From Periplaneta americana (lineage: Eukaryota; Arthropoda; Insecta; Blattodea; Blattidae): DNA of 64,000 nt. The notes below the pieces were generated by a model that saw nothing but the letters and a program-made list of their open reading frames with translations, was not told the DNA's origin and did not search any database. The stretch is taken from assembly GCF_040183065.1 (NCBI RefSeq), contig NC_091131.1, forward strand, positions 102,797,330 through 102,861,329, given 5' to 3'. The position numbers and the translations under genes were made by a program. Shown here in pieces: positions 35,257 through 47,206 of the stretch (the first letter of the stretch is position 1; every line of letters starts with the position of its first letter).

Positions 35257-35650
35257 CAGGGTGCGAATTAACGGGAGGGATGAGGGATTTTCCCCCCTGT
35301 TGAAAAGTTATCCCACTCTCATAAATTCATATTAACATCCCTGCCAGGGATAACTTCTATCCCCCTTCACAAAATATAATAAAATACGCGTATACTTTAT
35401 AAAGTATAAAGTAAGCAAAGAAAATAATATTGATGTATTATCATCACCGGCAAGCTGACAACACTCAATACCTTAGGAATTACACATCTTATCTTAAGCC
35501 TGCTCATGGATATAATTATTATTATAATCAAGATGCAAGACAAGCAACTCAGTGCGACCAAGCGTTGAGCCGCATCGAATAATTTTATGTATGGTATTCG
35601 CTATCTAGGATTCTATTCTCCCCTCATCAGAAATCTTAATTCGCACTCTG
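35257..35650. mobile_element. 394-bp DNA transposon fragment or MITE
   Basis: Ends cagggtgcgaattaa at 35257 and complement ttaattcgcactctg ending at 35650. Flanks tacatgca (35249-35256) and tacataca (35651-35658) look like an 8-bp duplication with one mismatch, hAT-like. A related internal piece, ctatctaggattctattc, recurs at about 39084. Confidence 0.6.
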
Positions 35651-35697
35651 TACATACATACATACATACATACATACATACATACATACATACATAG
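35651..35697. repeat. (TACA)n microsatellite
   Basis: About 11 units directly at the right end of the 394-bp element. Confidence 0.9.
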
Positions 35698-36879
35698 AAT
35701 ATAATATTATATACAGACGTCTCTGTCACTTTTTTTAAGCCAATGATTCACCATCACATCCCACTCGTAATAACTTCACAACTGATGTATTTCTGCCGTA
35801 ACAAGGAAAGAATGGTCTATGACTGTCTGCCAGATAATTTTATACGATACCATATATCTGTTTCCTGCCTAAAGCGAACGAATTTTATTCACATTATTCT
35901 TCTTCCTTAAAGGGGGGGGGGGAACACGTGCTTCTGTATACTACTCTTCCATCTGTGTCAGTACAACAAATAAAATTAGAAAACTGACATCTTTTTTATT
36001 CCATATGATGCACAGAAAAGTTATCATAACACTAAAAATACAAAACTTTATTTTGATGGAAACGCAAATTTCCAGAATGTGTAATACTGAAAAGTGTGTA
36101 TGGTACATTACCTGTATCGATGTCGAATAGTGTCTATCTAGGATTACCAACAGAATTTATAAATCTTTTCAACTTCGATAACTTAAAACAATATGATCAA
36201 ATGTTCGAATTTATTTACAGTAAGAAATGGGGTAAATTTGCACCATCTTTGGTGCCAATGTCCTACTCCAAGAGTTTAAGTTTTGACTAGGACTATAAAT
36301 AGCCGGTGGATTTTGCATGAAGTCCTCTTATTCAAGGAAAGCTATTTACCTATCAAACCTCCCGAAGGTAGCCACGCTCTGTACTTTCTTTGTCTTTATA
36401 AACTATCTCCTTCCGCCACAAGTGAACCCGCAAACTCCGGATCCAAATGCCAAGCGTGATAGCTGATAACTACTAGTTCACCCGGAACGACAAATATGAG
36501 GAAGAAGAGAATGAGGGAACTGCGTAACAAACATTTCATGAAGCTCTACTACTGCAAGTTGCATCATCTATTTGATAACATTTACAATAAATCAAAACAT
36601 GTTAAATTTAGAAGGCTTATCCTTGACACTAGTAACATAATAAATTTTGAATTAGTCTGTTATAATATAACAATATTGTGTAAACAGTTCACATTTAATC
36701 TATACGATTCATTACTACGGTATGACTGATACTCAGAACTGTAGAATAATGTATTTAAAACAATTCTGGTTTGTGATTTGATTCTCAGAAGTCAAAACAA
36801 TCTACAGATACTAGGCGGTAGAGAACTTAGATAGGATTGCAGAGTTTTTCTAGCTCAAATTATGACCTTGAACTGAACA

Positions 36880-36960
36880 CAGAGACGCAGTTAGTGAAAC
36901 GGTTAGAGTTGACTTGCCATGCCAGAAATTTGGGTGCAAATCCTGAAGACTTTAAGTGAC
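36880..36960 (+). repeat. Possible tRNA-like SINE head
   Basis: cagttagtgaaacggttaga and gggtgcaaatcctga have the order and distance of A and B boxes, but the B-box departs from consensus. Confidence 0.3.
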
Positions 36961-37220
36961 ATATATAGGACAAATTTGTTGTTAGACTAGATTTTCTCGC
37001 GGTAGTCCCATTTTTCCAACCGTTATTCTACAATTTTCTCACAATTCATTATGTAATTTATCGCTGGTGCCATGGGCGTCCATTAGGGAGGGCATGGGGG
37101 ATTTGAGCCCCCGCCCTGGCTTTACAATATTTATTTTCAGGTTGATTTATTTATGTAAAAATTAAGTTATGTATCGTGGAATTTCCTGTAAATTACTGTT
37201 AAGAACATTCAATCACTCTC

Positions 37221-37480
37221 TTACTTAGCAGCTATTTTGTAGAGAAGATAAAAGAAATCAAATATAGTTCAGAGTGAAGGCTTCTGAAAGTTTTTCGTCA
37301 GCAGCGTTGTCAACCGAATTTGTGAAAAAAGCCATTAGGTAGCAGTGAAAAGCCATTAAGTTATTGCCAATATAGAAAATTGTGTTCCTGTCGCCAATGG
37401 GACTTTAAAAAGTCGCTAAGCTATAGTCTATTCAAACAATGCAAAAGTTTAATTAATTTTGTCGGTGAAAATTGTTAAAA
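37221..37480 (+). repeat. Diverged repeat, partner at 61452-61780
   Basis: ctattttgtagagaagataa, aaagtttttcgtcagcag, tgttcctgtcgccaatggga ctttaaaaagtcgctaa recur in order at 61.45-61.78 kb at roughly 80 percent identity. Unknown family. The G+C-rich DNA at 37070-37130 may be its terminal repeat. Confidence 0.55.
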
Positions 37481-37525
37481 GTAGCCACATTTTTATGAAA
37501 AATTGTGTTTAAAACTTTTAACTAC

Positions 37526-38250
37526 TTACTTACTTACAAATGGCTTTTAAGGAACCCGAAGGTTCATTGCCGCCCTCACATAAGCCCGCCAGCGGTCCCT
37601 ATCCTGTGCAAGATTAATCCAGTCTCTATCATCATACCCCACCTCCCTCAAATCCATTTTAATATTATCCTCCCATCTACGTCTCGGCCTCCCTAAAGGT
37701 CTTTTTCCCTCCGGTCTCCCAACTAACACTCTATATGCATTTCTGGATTCGCCCATACGTGCTACATGCCCTGCCCATCTCAAACGTCTGGATTTAATGT
37801 TCCTAATTATGTCAGGTGAAGAATACAATGCGTGCAGTTCTGTGTTGTGTAACTTTCTCCATTCTCCTGTAACTTCATCCCGCTTAGCCCCAAATATTTT
37901 CCTAAGCACCTTATTCTCAAACACTCTGAACCTATGTTCCTCTCTCAGAGTGAGAGTCCAAGTTTCACAACCATACAGAAGAACAGGTAATATAACTGTT
38001 TTATAAATTCTAACTTTCAGATTTTTGGACAGCAGACTGGATGATAAGAGCTTCTCAACCGAATAATAACACGCATTTCCCATATTTATTCTGCGTTTAA
38101 TTTCCTCCCTAGTGTCATTTATATTTGTTACTGTTGCTCCAAGATATTTGAATTTTTCCACCTCTTCGAAGGATAAATCGCCAATTTTTATATTTCCATT
38201 TCGTACAATATTCTGGTCACGAGACATAATCATATACTTTGTCTTTTACT
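37526..38250 (-). mobile_element. LINE L1c copy, 5'-truncated
   Basis: 3' tail acttacttacttacaaatgg at 37526. The minus frame 37547-38233 is open for 228 codons and almost identical to the C-terminal 228 codons of the copy at 25 kb ([40 protein letters not shown]). It stops just downstream of the YADD region, so it has no catalytic core. High identity suggests recent activity of the family. Confidence 0.92.
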
Positions 38251-39990
38251 AATTGGCTCATAATAATTTTGTTCAGTTGGTCTAAAATTCCGTTCACAAG
38301 GTCAAATTTTTTAACTTTTTTTTTTCGTGGAGGCGTCACATCACACAAACAACAATGACTATCTTAATGTAACTTCTGCGGAAGTGACGTCATGAATGAT
38401 GCCAACACCAGAAACAGAAATATACCACATAACATTATTCATTTCGGAGAAAAAAAACATAATTTATATTCCGGAAACTTTTAACCGAGTAGTTAAAGCA
38501 ACACCTTGTACAATGCGTACACCGTAACAGCAGTTTATATCTAAAAAGAGGATAAAACCTACACAATTTAATTTAAGCTAACATACCAACCACATGGAAA
38601 ACAACAGATTATATTGGCAAAAGAAGAGATTAGAAACTATGGAAAAGGGGATATTACCTCGTCAAATATAAATTGAGATGGAAATATACGAGTACAATGA
38701 ACGATAACAATAAATGTCAAGAGAACAATATTATTATTTCTGTGTTGAATGTCACTTTACAGAAATGAATAAGTCGTTTTGTCTCCTATAGAAATATCAA
38801 TGAACTTTATCAGTTAGAAAGTTGTTTATCGGTTTCCATTTATCTTTCAGTTAAGAAAGCAGATAACGTATTTCGACAGTACAATAAATAATCAAACACC
38901 TTTGAATGGTTGCATTATGGATTTTACCACAGTTAGACTATATCTTGCGTTTAAGACAGTACAGTTGAAATATTTAAGCTATTGTTACATACCATTTGAG
39001 CTATTTGTCCAAAATCCTCTCATACAATTTTAACTGTAATTATGCGTTACACCATTAGAATACTTGGCTCATAATGCCATATTCTCTATCTAGGATTCTA
39101 TTCCCCCCTCATCACAAATCTATACTGTATAGGTTTTCCATTAATATTATGCCCAATGATGTTATAGGGTAAATGTGTATACATTTAATACCTGATATAT
39201 ATTAATGATATGTTTGTGATTCGTGTGAAGTTTATGGAGCAAACAATCCATATTTATTTTATGTCCAGGAGTTGGCCTATGTGTGTCTTTCATATACCAC
39301 ATGAATTTCATTCTGATTGGATGAATTGTTTATCTATGTTGTTAAGTTCTTTGAAATTACGTTTTTTTTTTTCTTCAGTAACTTAAAACAGTTGTTTTTA
39401 ATGTACCTTTTCTAAAAAACTAACATAGGCAGAAGTGTACAAAAATAGTGTTACATAATTATGTAAGGTACCATATTATGTTACAATTTGAGGAACACAG
39501 AATCTCATAACTTCATTACCATCATATAAGAAATATTTGTAATGTTCAATATTTCCAATTGAAAAAAAAAACGTTTTCAGAATATTTGACATGCATTATG
39601 AACTAGTCTTAAGATGTATCAATAATATTGTTCGTTACTTGGTGCAATACAGTATAATACGCATCTGTTCAAAATTTGAATCAAATTGTACTTATGTATT
39701 GGTGTTACGTAGTCTAACGTGCTAGAAAACATGCCGTTTAAAAGGTGTAAATCATAACTTTAATAAACTATATATATTCTGATTAAGAAACAGTCTGTAA
39801 ATTTAATTGAATTAAAAATGAAAAAAATTCATTTTTGGTCGTTTCAGTTCATAATCTTCCCTTAGAGAGAATTAAAAAAAAACCGGTCTCATAAAATTAT
39901 ACCTACCATCTCTAGCAATAATTCACTTTTATTATGTTTCGTGAGGGAAGAAATAACTGTTTACGGGACGCTGTTCTTTGTTTTTGACAG
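38251..39990. other. Upstream region of the sina-like gene, unassigned
   Basis: Very AT-rich. The 5' untranslated exon and promoter may lie here or further upstream, but no specific site can be supported. Confidence 0.35.
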
Positions 39991-40115
39991 GCTGAATTAA
40001 CAATGGAGTCGTCAGAGGCGCTAGATGTCATCAATCTGCTGGAATGTCCCTCATGCCACAAGATGATGACACCACCTATATTCATGTGCGAAAAGAGGCA
40101 CAACGTCTGCGCCAG
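39991..40115 (+). CDS. Coding exon 1 of the sina-like gene (5' half of RING)
   Basis: The start ATG at 40003 sits in aacaATGG, a good insect context. Just upstream, a pyrimidine-rich tract ends in gacag at 39990, a convincing 3' splice site, so an untranslated exon probably lies further upstream and this exon starts at 39991. Coding sequence runs to 40115 (gccag) followed by the donor gtaata. It encodes residues 1-37 and two bases of codon 38, including the first six RING ligands. No promoter could be identified. Confidence 0.82.
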
Positions 40116-40979
40116 GTAATACGAATAGCATTTACTTAAATATAAAGACAAAGTTCCCTCCCTCAATTGATAGAGCTGTTGTGGCGAGTTCTTAAAGAAA
40201 TACCTGGTATGTATGTATGTATGTATGTATGTATGTATGAATGAATGTATTCACATTGTAAATGGGTAAATATCCGTTGGCAATGGTAACTAATTATACT
40301 CAATAATTACAATAATAAACACAATTAAATACAATTAATAATAAGAATGTGCATATCGCGAATATCGTGAAATTCAGTAACAGTTCTAACCATTAACTGC
40401 ACTTTCGTATTGACTGGAGTGTCATATATGAGTTTTGTCGTGTCCATACAGAAAAAGAAAATCCATACGTGTAAAGTCTGGAAAACGAACCGGTCAGAAT
40501 ATAGGATCTCATACACCTAAACATCTTGACTGAGGTTCTGCCTAATATATCTAATATCAGGTAATGCATCTCACTTGACGATATGTGTCAAAGGAATAAC
40601 AATATGTTGCATACTCGTACATCTCCAATCTGATTAGTGAACTATGTTACTATATTCAGCGATGTATGCAATGGAGGGGAGGTAGAAACTGCCCATCTAC
40701 CTCATTATCTCCTGGCTTAGTTGCCTTATTGGTGTCACTAATGGAATTCCAAGCAGTCTTCAGACTATTGACTAAACATACTCGTACATATACATATAGC
40801 CATAGACAAATGAACATGTCATGTAATCAGCAACTGCTCATTAGGCAATACTTAACAACAGACTACTACAACACTTAAAACATTAGACAACTTACTGAGT
40901 GCTCGTATTGTATTGTATTAGTTCGCTATTCACGGATCGCATATGGTACTTCAACGGTTTCCTTCGACTGCCTAATACA

Positions 40980-41030
<51 letters not shown>

Positions 41031-43937
41031 GAGTATGATTATTTATTAGAAGTAGTATCGATGCCTTTTCCTTTGGGGAGTGTCAAGAGAAGCACTGGTA
41101 AATTCTTTCCATATGTTTATGACATGACATTGACATATTTTGCTGCTCTTGCGGAGACCTGTTATGAGAAATGAAAGACCACTGTTTCTAGCTTTCTCAT
41201 CAAATCATCACAAAAACATGTTTGTCAAATGTGCTATTACATTTCTAGATTCACTATGATAATGGTTTATCCACTTTTTTATGATATTTGATTTAATCTA
41301 ATTTAAAAGTCACAAATGACTTACACATGTGAAAGAGACGTCATACTATTAAACGGTTTGTATTTGGACGGTAGAATATAGCCGTACCCACACATAATTC
41401 GACGATATGGTGATACTACTGTTTTTAAGAGATCATGAAAAACAAAGCACCTTGTCTTTTTTTTTTTTTTTTTTTGCAACAAAGGCCGAATCCAGGAGGA
41501 GTCCAACTTCGACTCGCATTGACCCAATGACTCGCCCTATATGCGATTGTGCGTTGATTTTTCAAGATGGGTGACCATTAGGTGACACGCTAACAGATCG
41601 TGCCTCGGTCCTGCAGTGAAATGTCCCATCCTCAAACGAAATCAGAATTACAAGGCCCTGAGCCTCAGGCCTTATTTATAAGCAATGTAAGCATCGGAAC
41701 CCGTACTATTCAGCCCAGTCTATTTTTATTTCTATTTAACTATTGTATGCCCTACGTCTACATGGTGTAGCTCGCGCAATTCTTCATTTCATTTCAACAT
41801 ATAATCCGCGGCATGCTTAATTGTCCATCACATATTTCATCACGACCAGGCCGGGATCAAACCGGGTCATCTGAATGAAGTATCAGATTGCAAGTGCTGA
41901 GCCACAGAGTCCCTCTTACTTCAAACTGAAAATTCATTCTCTTGACTGCAGCACAGTAGGTATTGTCCTATTGTTCGTCCAAGCTTATTGTTAGACGTAA
42001 ACAAAATACAATATACATGTCGCCATTGCTATTGCGTGACATGCCGTCTTTGAAGCTCGTGGTTAAATAAAGGTCGCACGTGGCTTAAAAACGAGACGAT
42101 TGAAGCGATATCGCATTAGGACTAAGCTAAACTGAACGACGTACTATTTTTTCATTAAACAGCTCTTTCATGTTGGTAAGTTATTGCAGCTAGTTCTTTA
42201 GGTCAGTTGAACAACGAGATGGACCACCGGCGTTTCTCGGGGTTAGCGCGCTGGACTTCTGTTCCTAGGCCGCACTTGGACGTGGGTTCGAATCCTGCTT
42301 GTACTACTATATGATTGGGTTCTTTCCGAGATTTTCTCCAACTGTAAGACGAATGGCTCATCTCGTCATTATCAATTCCATCAACACTAGGTAACCTCGC
42401 AGTTGATAATATGTTGTTAAATAAACGATAAAAAAATATAGACGGGCGGATTCAATGGTGTGATTTAGAAGCGGTGATAAGAGTCCAGACTTAAGTGTCT
42501 AAACTTCAACGCATTATTATATAATCATAAAAATAATAGAGAGAACATTTAATAAGAGGCATATATGAAAAAACAAATAACCAACTATATTGAAGGAAAA
42601 TAATACACCAGTAGCGGCTGGTTGGCTGAGGCAAGTAAGGCCCAGTCTCAATCACTTGGCTTACTTAAATTCAAATGTTGTTTTTATATAGCATGTTATT
42701 AAATTTATAATAATCCGTGGCGCTACAGCCCGTGAAGGTCTAGACCGACCAGCTGGCTGCTGGCCTCACGCCCACATGCCGAAGCAGAGGTGGACAATCA
42801 TCCAACCAGAATGGAGGTATCGTGTGGTTAGCACGATGATCCCCCCAGCCGTTATAGCTGGTATTCGCAACTGGATTTCGCTACCTATCGTAGCGCCCCA
42901 AGTACATCACGATGCTGGGTGGGCACCGGTCCCATACACTGGTCGAAATTTCATGAGAAAATTTCTTCCCCCATGAGGACTCGAACCAGCGCGCATTCCG
43001 TAACGCGAGTCCTAGGCAGGATGCCTTAGACCACGACGCCACGGCGCGGGACTTCATTTGAATTAAGCATATAGATTTGTAGAAGTATTTGAAAGCTTTG
43101 TGATAGACCTGTCGTGCAGTAAAATTTGTTTCTGAGGCCCGAAATGTTTTGGCTTCTGCATTTCATATGTTTTCGTGGGCTTTGAGTTGCACTCGGAAAG
43201 CAGCAACTGAGACACATTTCTTGTGGCCATCAACTTTCACTTTTCTCATTCATAGACCCGTCTCTTGCCAAGGCCCCTCTCAAGGGTGGGGTGGGGTGAG
43301 AATAGAAATGGTGACTCGCCTTTCTAAATAAGTAATAAACAACGTAAAAATTCCCGCTGCCTAGCAGGAACGAACCCACAATGATACCTCCCCTTATGTC
43401 TCAGTTTATAATATATGCGAGGGTGTTGTACTATTGTACTTCGTAGTACAGTAGCGAGTGTGGTTCATTGTTATGTGTTTTGGGAAAATGGAAACAAAGA
43501 GAGATGCGAGCAATAATGATGAAATGATTAATCCATTGTTAGATTATCTTTTTTTGAGAAGAAATAATAATGAAAGAAAAGAAATTTTAAATACATACCT
43601 ACGCCATCACTGAGAATTTATTTTTCAGAAAGATAATCTTAAAATGCAAGCTTTCAATGCATTCTGGTATATGGGCAACATAAGTGGTTATTTGGTAATT
43701 AGGTGCGAATTAAACTGTTCTGTATCCCGTGCTTGTTGATTCGAAAAAAAAAATAAAATAAAACAGAATAGTGTGTTCTACTGAGGGTTTCAGCGACACG
43801 AAAAATATTTCCAGGGGAATTTTAACACATGCTTCTTCAGCTGAGCATAATATGCGTTGCTTCATGACACTGAAACAGTTAATGAAAGAAAATCACAGCA
43901 TAGCAACTTATTTTGTGAGTTAGGTGTTATTACTTTT

Positions 43938-44004
<67 letters not shown>

Positions 44005-45743
44005 TTTTTGGCCCGATTACAGAAAACGGTGAACACAGAAGACGACATAACCATGAACTTTAGATTGACACATTAAAAAAAAAAGAAGAGTTACTTTCTA
44101 TGGTCATATGGCCCGAATGAGTACAAAGAGGTTAACTAACAAGATCTTTGCTTACTTTTTGAGAAAGAGAACTAAAGGAGCTTGGGTCAAAGAGGTGGAA
44201 AGAGATTTACAAGAAGTAGGGATTGCTCAGGAAAACATCCAAGAACGCGAACCTTTAAAAACAAATTTATAATTTCCGAGCTTCCAGAAAAAACCTAAAC
44301 TGAAAATAAGCACCATGTGGACAGAAGAAAGAAAAGAAACTCATAGAGCACAAATGCGAGAGTACTGAAAAAGGATTAAAGCAAATCAGTTGAAATAACG
44401 TGGTCCATAGCTAGGTCGAGAAGAAGAAGAAGGATATTAATACAGTAATAATGATGACAATCATAATTAATACAGTAGGCTACATCAATAATTAACATGT
44501 TGTATGGGAGGTAGTCTATTTAAACTATTACTATGATGTACCGAAATACATACTCTTGGTTTCACAAGTAAAGAACCTTCGTTGCAGGGTTGGGTTCAGG
44601 AAGCCATAAATCTGACTGGCACACTCCCCCAATTATTGAAACCGTAAACAAAGATACCGCCAGGAGACCGCCGAGAATGCTGTGTTGTGAATTTTCCATT
44701 TTTGAAAGAATATCCTTGCCACTGCATTACGGTTTAAGTGGTACCTTAGTAACAGCGAGTTGTGGTTGTCAGCAGTACGCTAGTGAATTTACAATGTTTA
44801 ATATCTTTTGGCCGTGGATAAACCCACAACCAGGGCCTTCTTCTGAAATGACTCCGACTAAGCGTAAGATTTGTAATAAATCGCCAATAGGAAAAGGGAC
44901 GAAGTTACGAAAACAAAGTGTACTTATAGTACAAAATGTTAAGAATCGATGATTTTACACATGATCTTGTGCGACAAACAGTGTACGAGTGCTACGAGAG
45001 CGGAATGTCACCGACAGTAGAGTCCGTAACGCATGCTATGCGGGAGAAAACTAGTGGCACTGACTACGAATTTCTTTATGGGAAAAGAACTGTTCGTAGA
45101 TTACTCCGAAGTATGGGGTTTTTACATAAGACAGTGCAAAGAAAATTCACTAGAGCTGAAGCCAGTAACATCATTGCCTGGAGCTACTCGTATCTCGAAC
45201 AAATAAGAGTTGCGTTTACATGGCTACAATGATGTGTATTTAGACGAAACCTGGTACGACAGTCATAATGTGTCGCATGAAAAACTGAACAGACGACTCC
45301 GAAAACTGTGTGGTACCGATATCAGGTGCAAAGGATGAAGAATTGTTATTGTGCACTGTGGGAGGGGGGGGGGGGGCTCGGTTTCATAGTTGGTGCTGTT
45401 ACTCACAAGAAAATGGCAGATGCACCTGGAGATCATCATGACACAATGAACTCTGCAGTTTTCGAAGAATGGTTCGAAAATAGTGTCCTGAAAATGCTAT
45501 AGGAGCCCTCTGTAATAGTATATGACAATGCACCTTATCACAGTTTTCAGTGTTACTTGTGTGTAGCAAATAACTTATAATAGAACCTAATCTTATTTAC
45601 TAAATTAGTTAGGCGTAGCCTATAGCTTATACAGTAGACTAAATATAAGCATTTCAATGCACGATGGCACAACAGATATTGTTTACTTTTCTTAATCTAA
45701 TGACAGGCATGCTAACCACTCGATGATCGGTGATGACCTTTTA

Positions 45744-45802
<59 letters not shown>

Positions 45803-45810
45803 ATAAAGTA

Positions 45811-45852
<42 letters not shown>

Positions 45853-47046
45853 ACTGATTTAATTTATTCGTAAATAGAAAATACATTGAAAAGAATCCAA
45901 TCAGTTGCAAAAGAAAATACACTACAAGAGTCCGGCCAGGAGTAAACGTGGCAACAACTTCCCGTAATTGGCCTGTCAATCACTGTCATCTGTGTAGAAG
46001 TGGAGTGAGGCCAGGGTTCTTTACTTGTGGAGCCGAGAGTAGAAGTTTTAGTGCAGTAATTCTGTGTTTCCATATGGCGAAGAACCGATAGAACGGAGAA
46101 AAATTCTCTCCGGATTTCCAGCTTTACATGCTGACGCTTTATCCACACCGGATTCAAGTTCCGATGCCGGAATGAGTCCCTCTCATTTTTAAGTTATACC
46201 TGTGTTCCCCTTTGTTGGCCCACCCTCGTGTACCATGTCACAGTGTGTGTGACAATAGACACAATGTCCAACCATAAGTACAGAGGTGCACTCATTACGA
46301 GTGACTAAATGGCCGGGTCCGACGGAACATGGCGCCATTAACATAATGGCAATGTTAACATTTAGGAATTTTTTTTCTTAGAAAAGTATTCATTTGGGCC
46401 TAAAATAGCATTAAAATTTTTATTATACTCTGCAAGGAATAAGCTATTAAAATCTACAGAGTTGTAACACAGTCTAGTAGGCCTATATTCAGTCACGAAG
46501 TTCAATACGTAGTAAATATGCATCCATAGATAGTTGCTAACCACTAGGATCGCTACTATCGCCTCATCATAGACAATGCGAAATAGTACCTGCACAGTCT
46601 ATTGTTCCTAGTATTCGTGACTGTATACTAGACTGTGGTTATATTACTTCCACTCTGTGGTCAGTGGCATTTAAGCTGACGCTTTCAGCACAGCGTATAA
46701 TGAAACTTCCTCCGCTCACTGCTGTTAGTTTTAATATTAACAGTCGTCCTCGGTGATCACGTGATTACCACTGGAAACGAGGTTCGCGGGTCAAAACCGG
46801 TCGAAAGCGATGAATTTTAAAGTACGATAAAATGTTTAGCGTTGCTTCCTCCAGGAGGGAAGTAAAGCTGTGAGTGGCCTGTCGTACATTTACGGCATAT
46901 AAAAGAATTCTATTCCTGATAGAAACTTCAGGCAAAATTCTTCGACCATTTATTGCCCATGTTGTTCAATTTTGACGCTAAGTAACCTCTGTAGTTGAAA
47001 TCGTCGTTGAAGAGACTACTACTATTACTGCTGCTACTACTACTAC

Positions 47047-47096
<50 letters not shown>

Positions 47097-47143
47097 ATAG
47101 AACTTACTTACAAATGACTTTTAAGGAACCCGTAATAATAATG

Positions 47144-47206
<63 letters not shown>

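Noticed and set aside
42605-43330. hAT element suggested by cagtagcggctggttggctg
   Set aside because: No matching right end or 8-bp duplication found; a SINE occupies the middle.
45692-45979. 95-codon ORF with Asn and Tyr runs
   Set aside because: It translates the ATT/TAG microsatellites.
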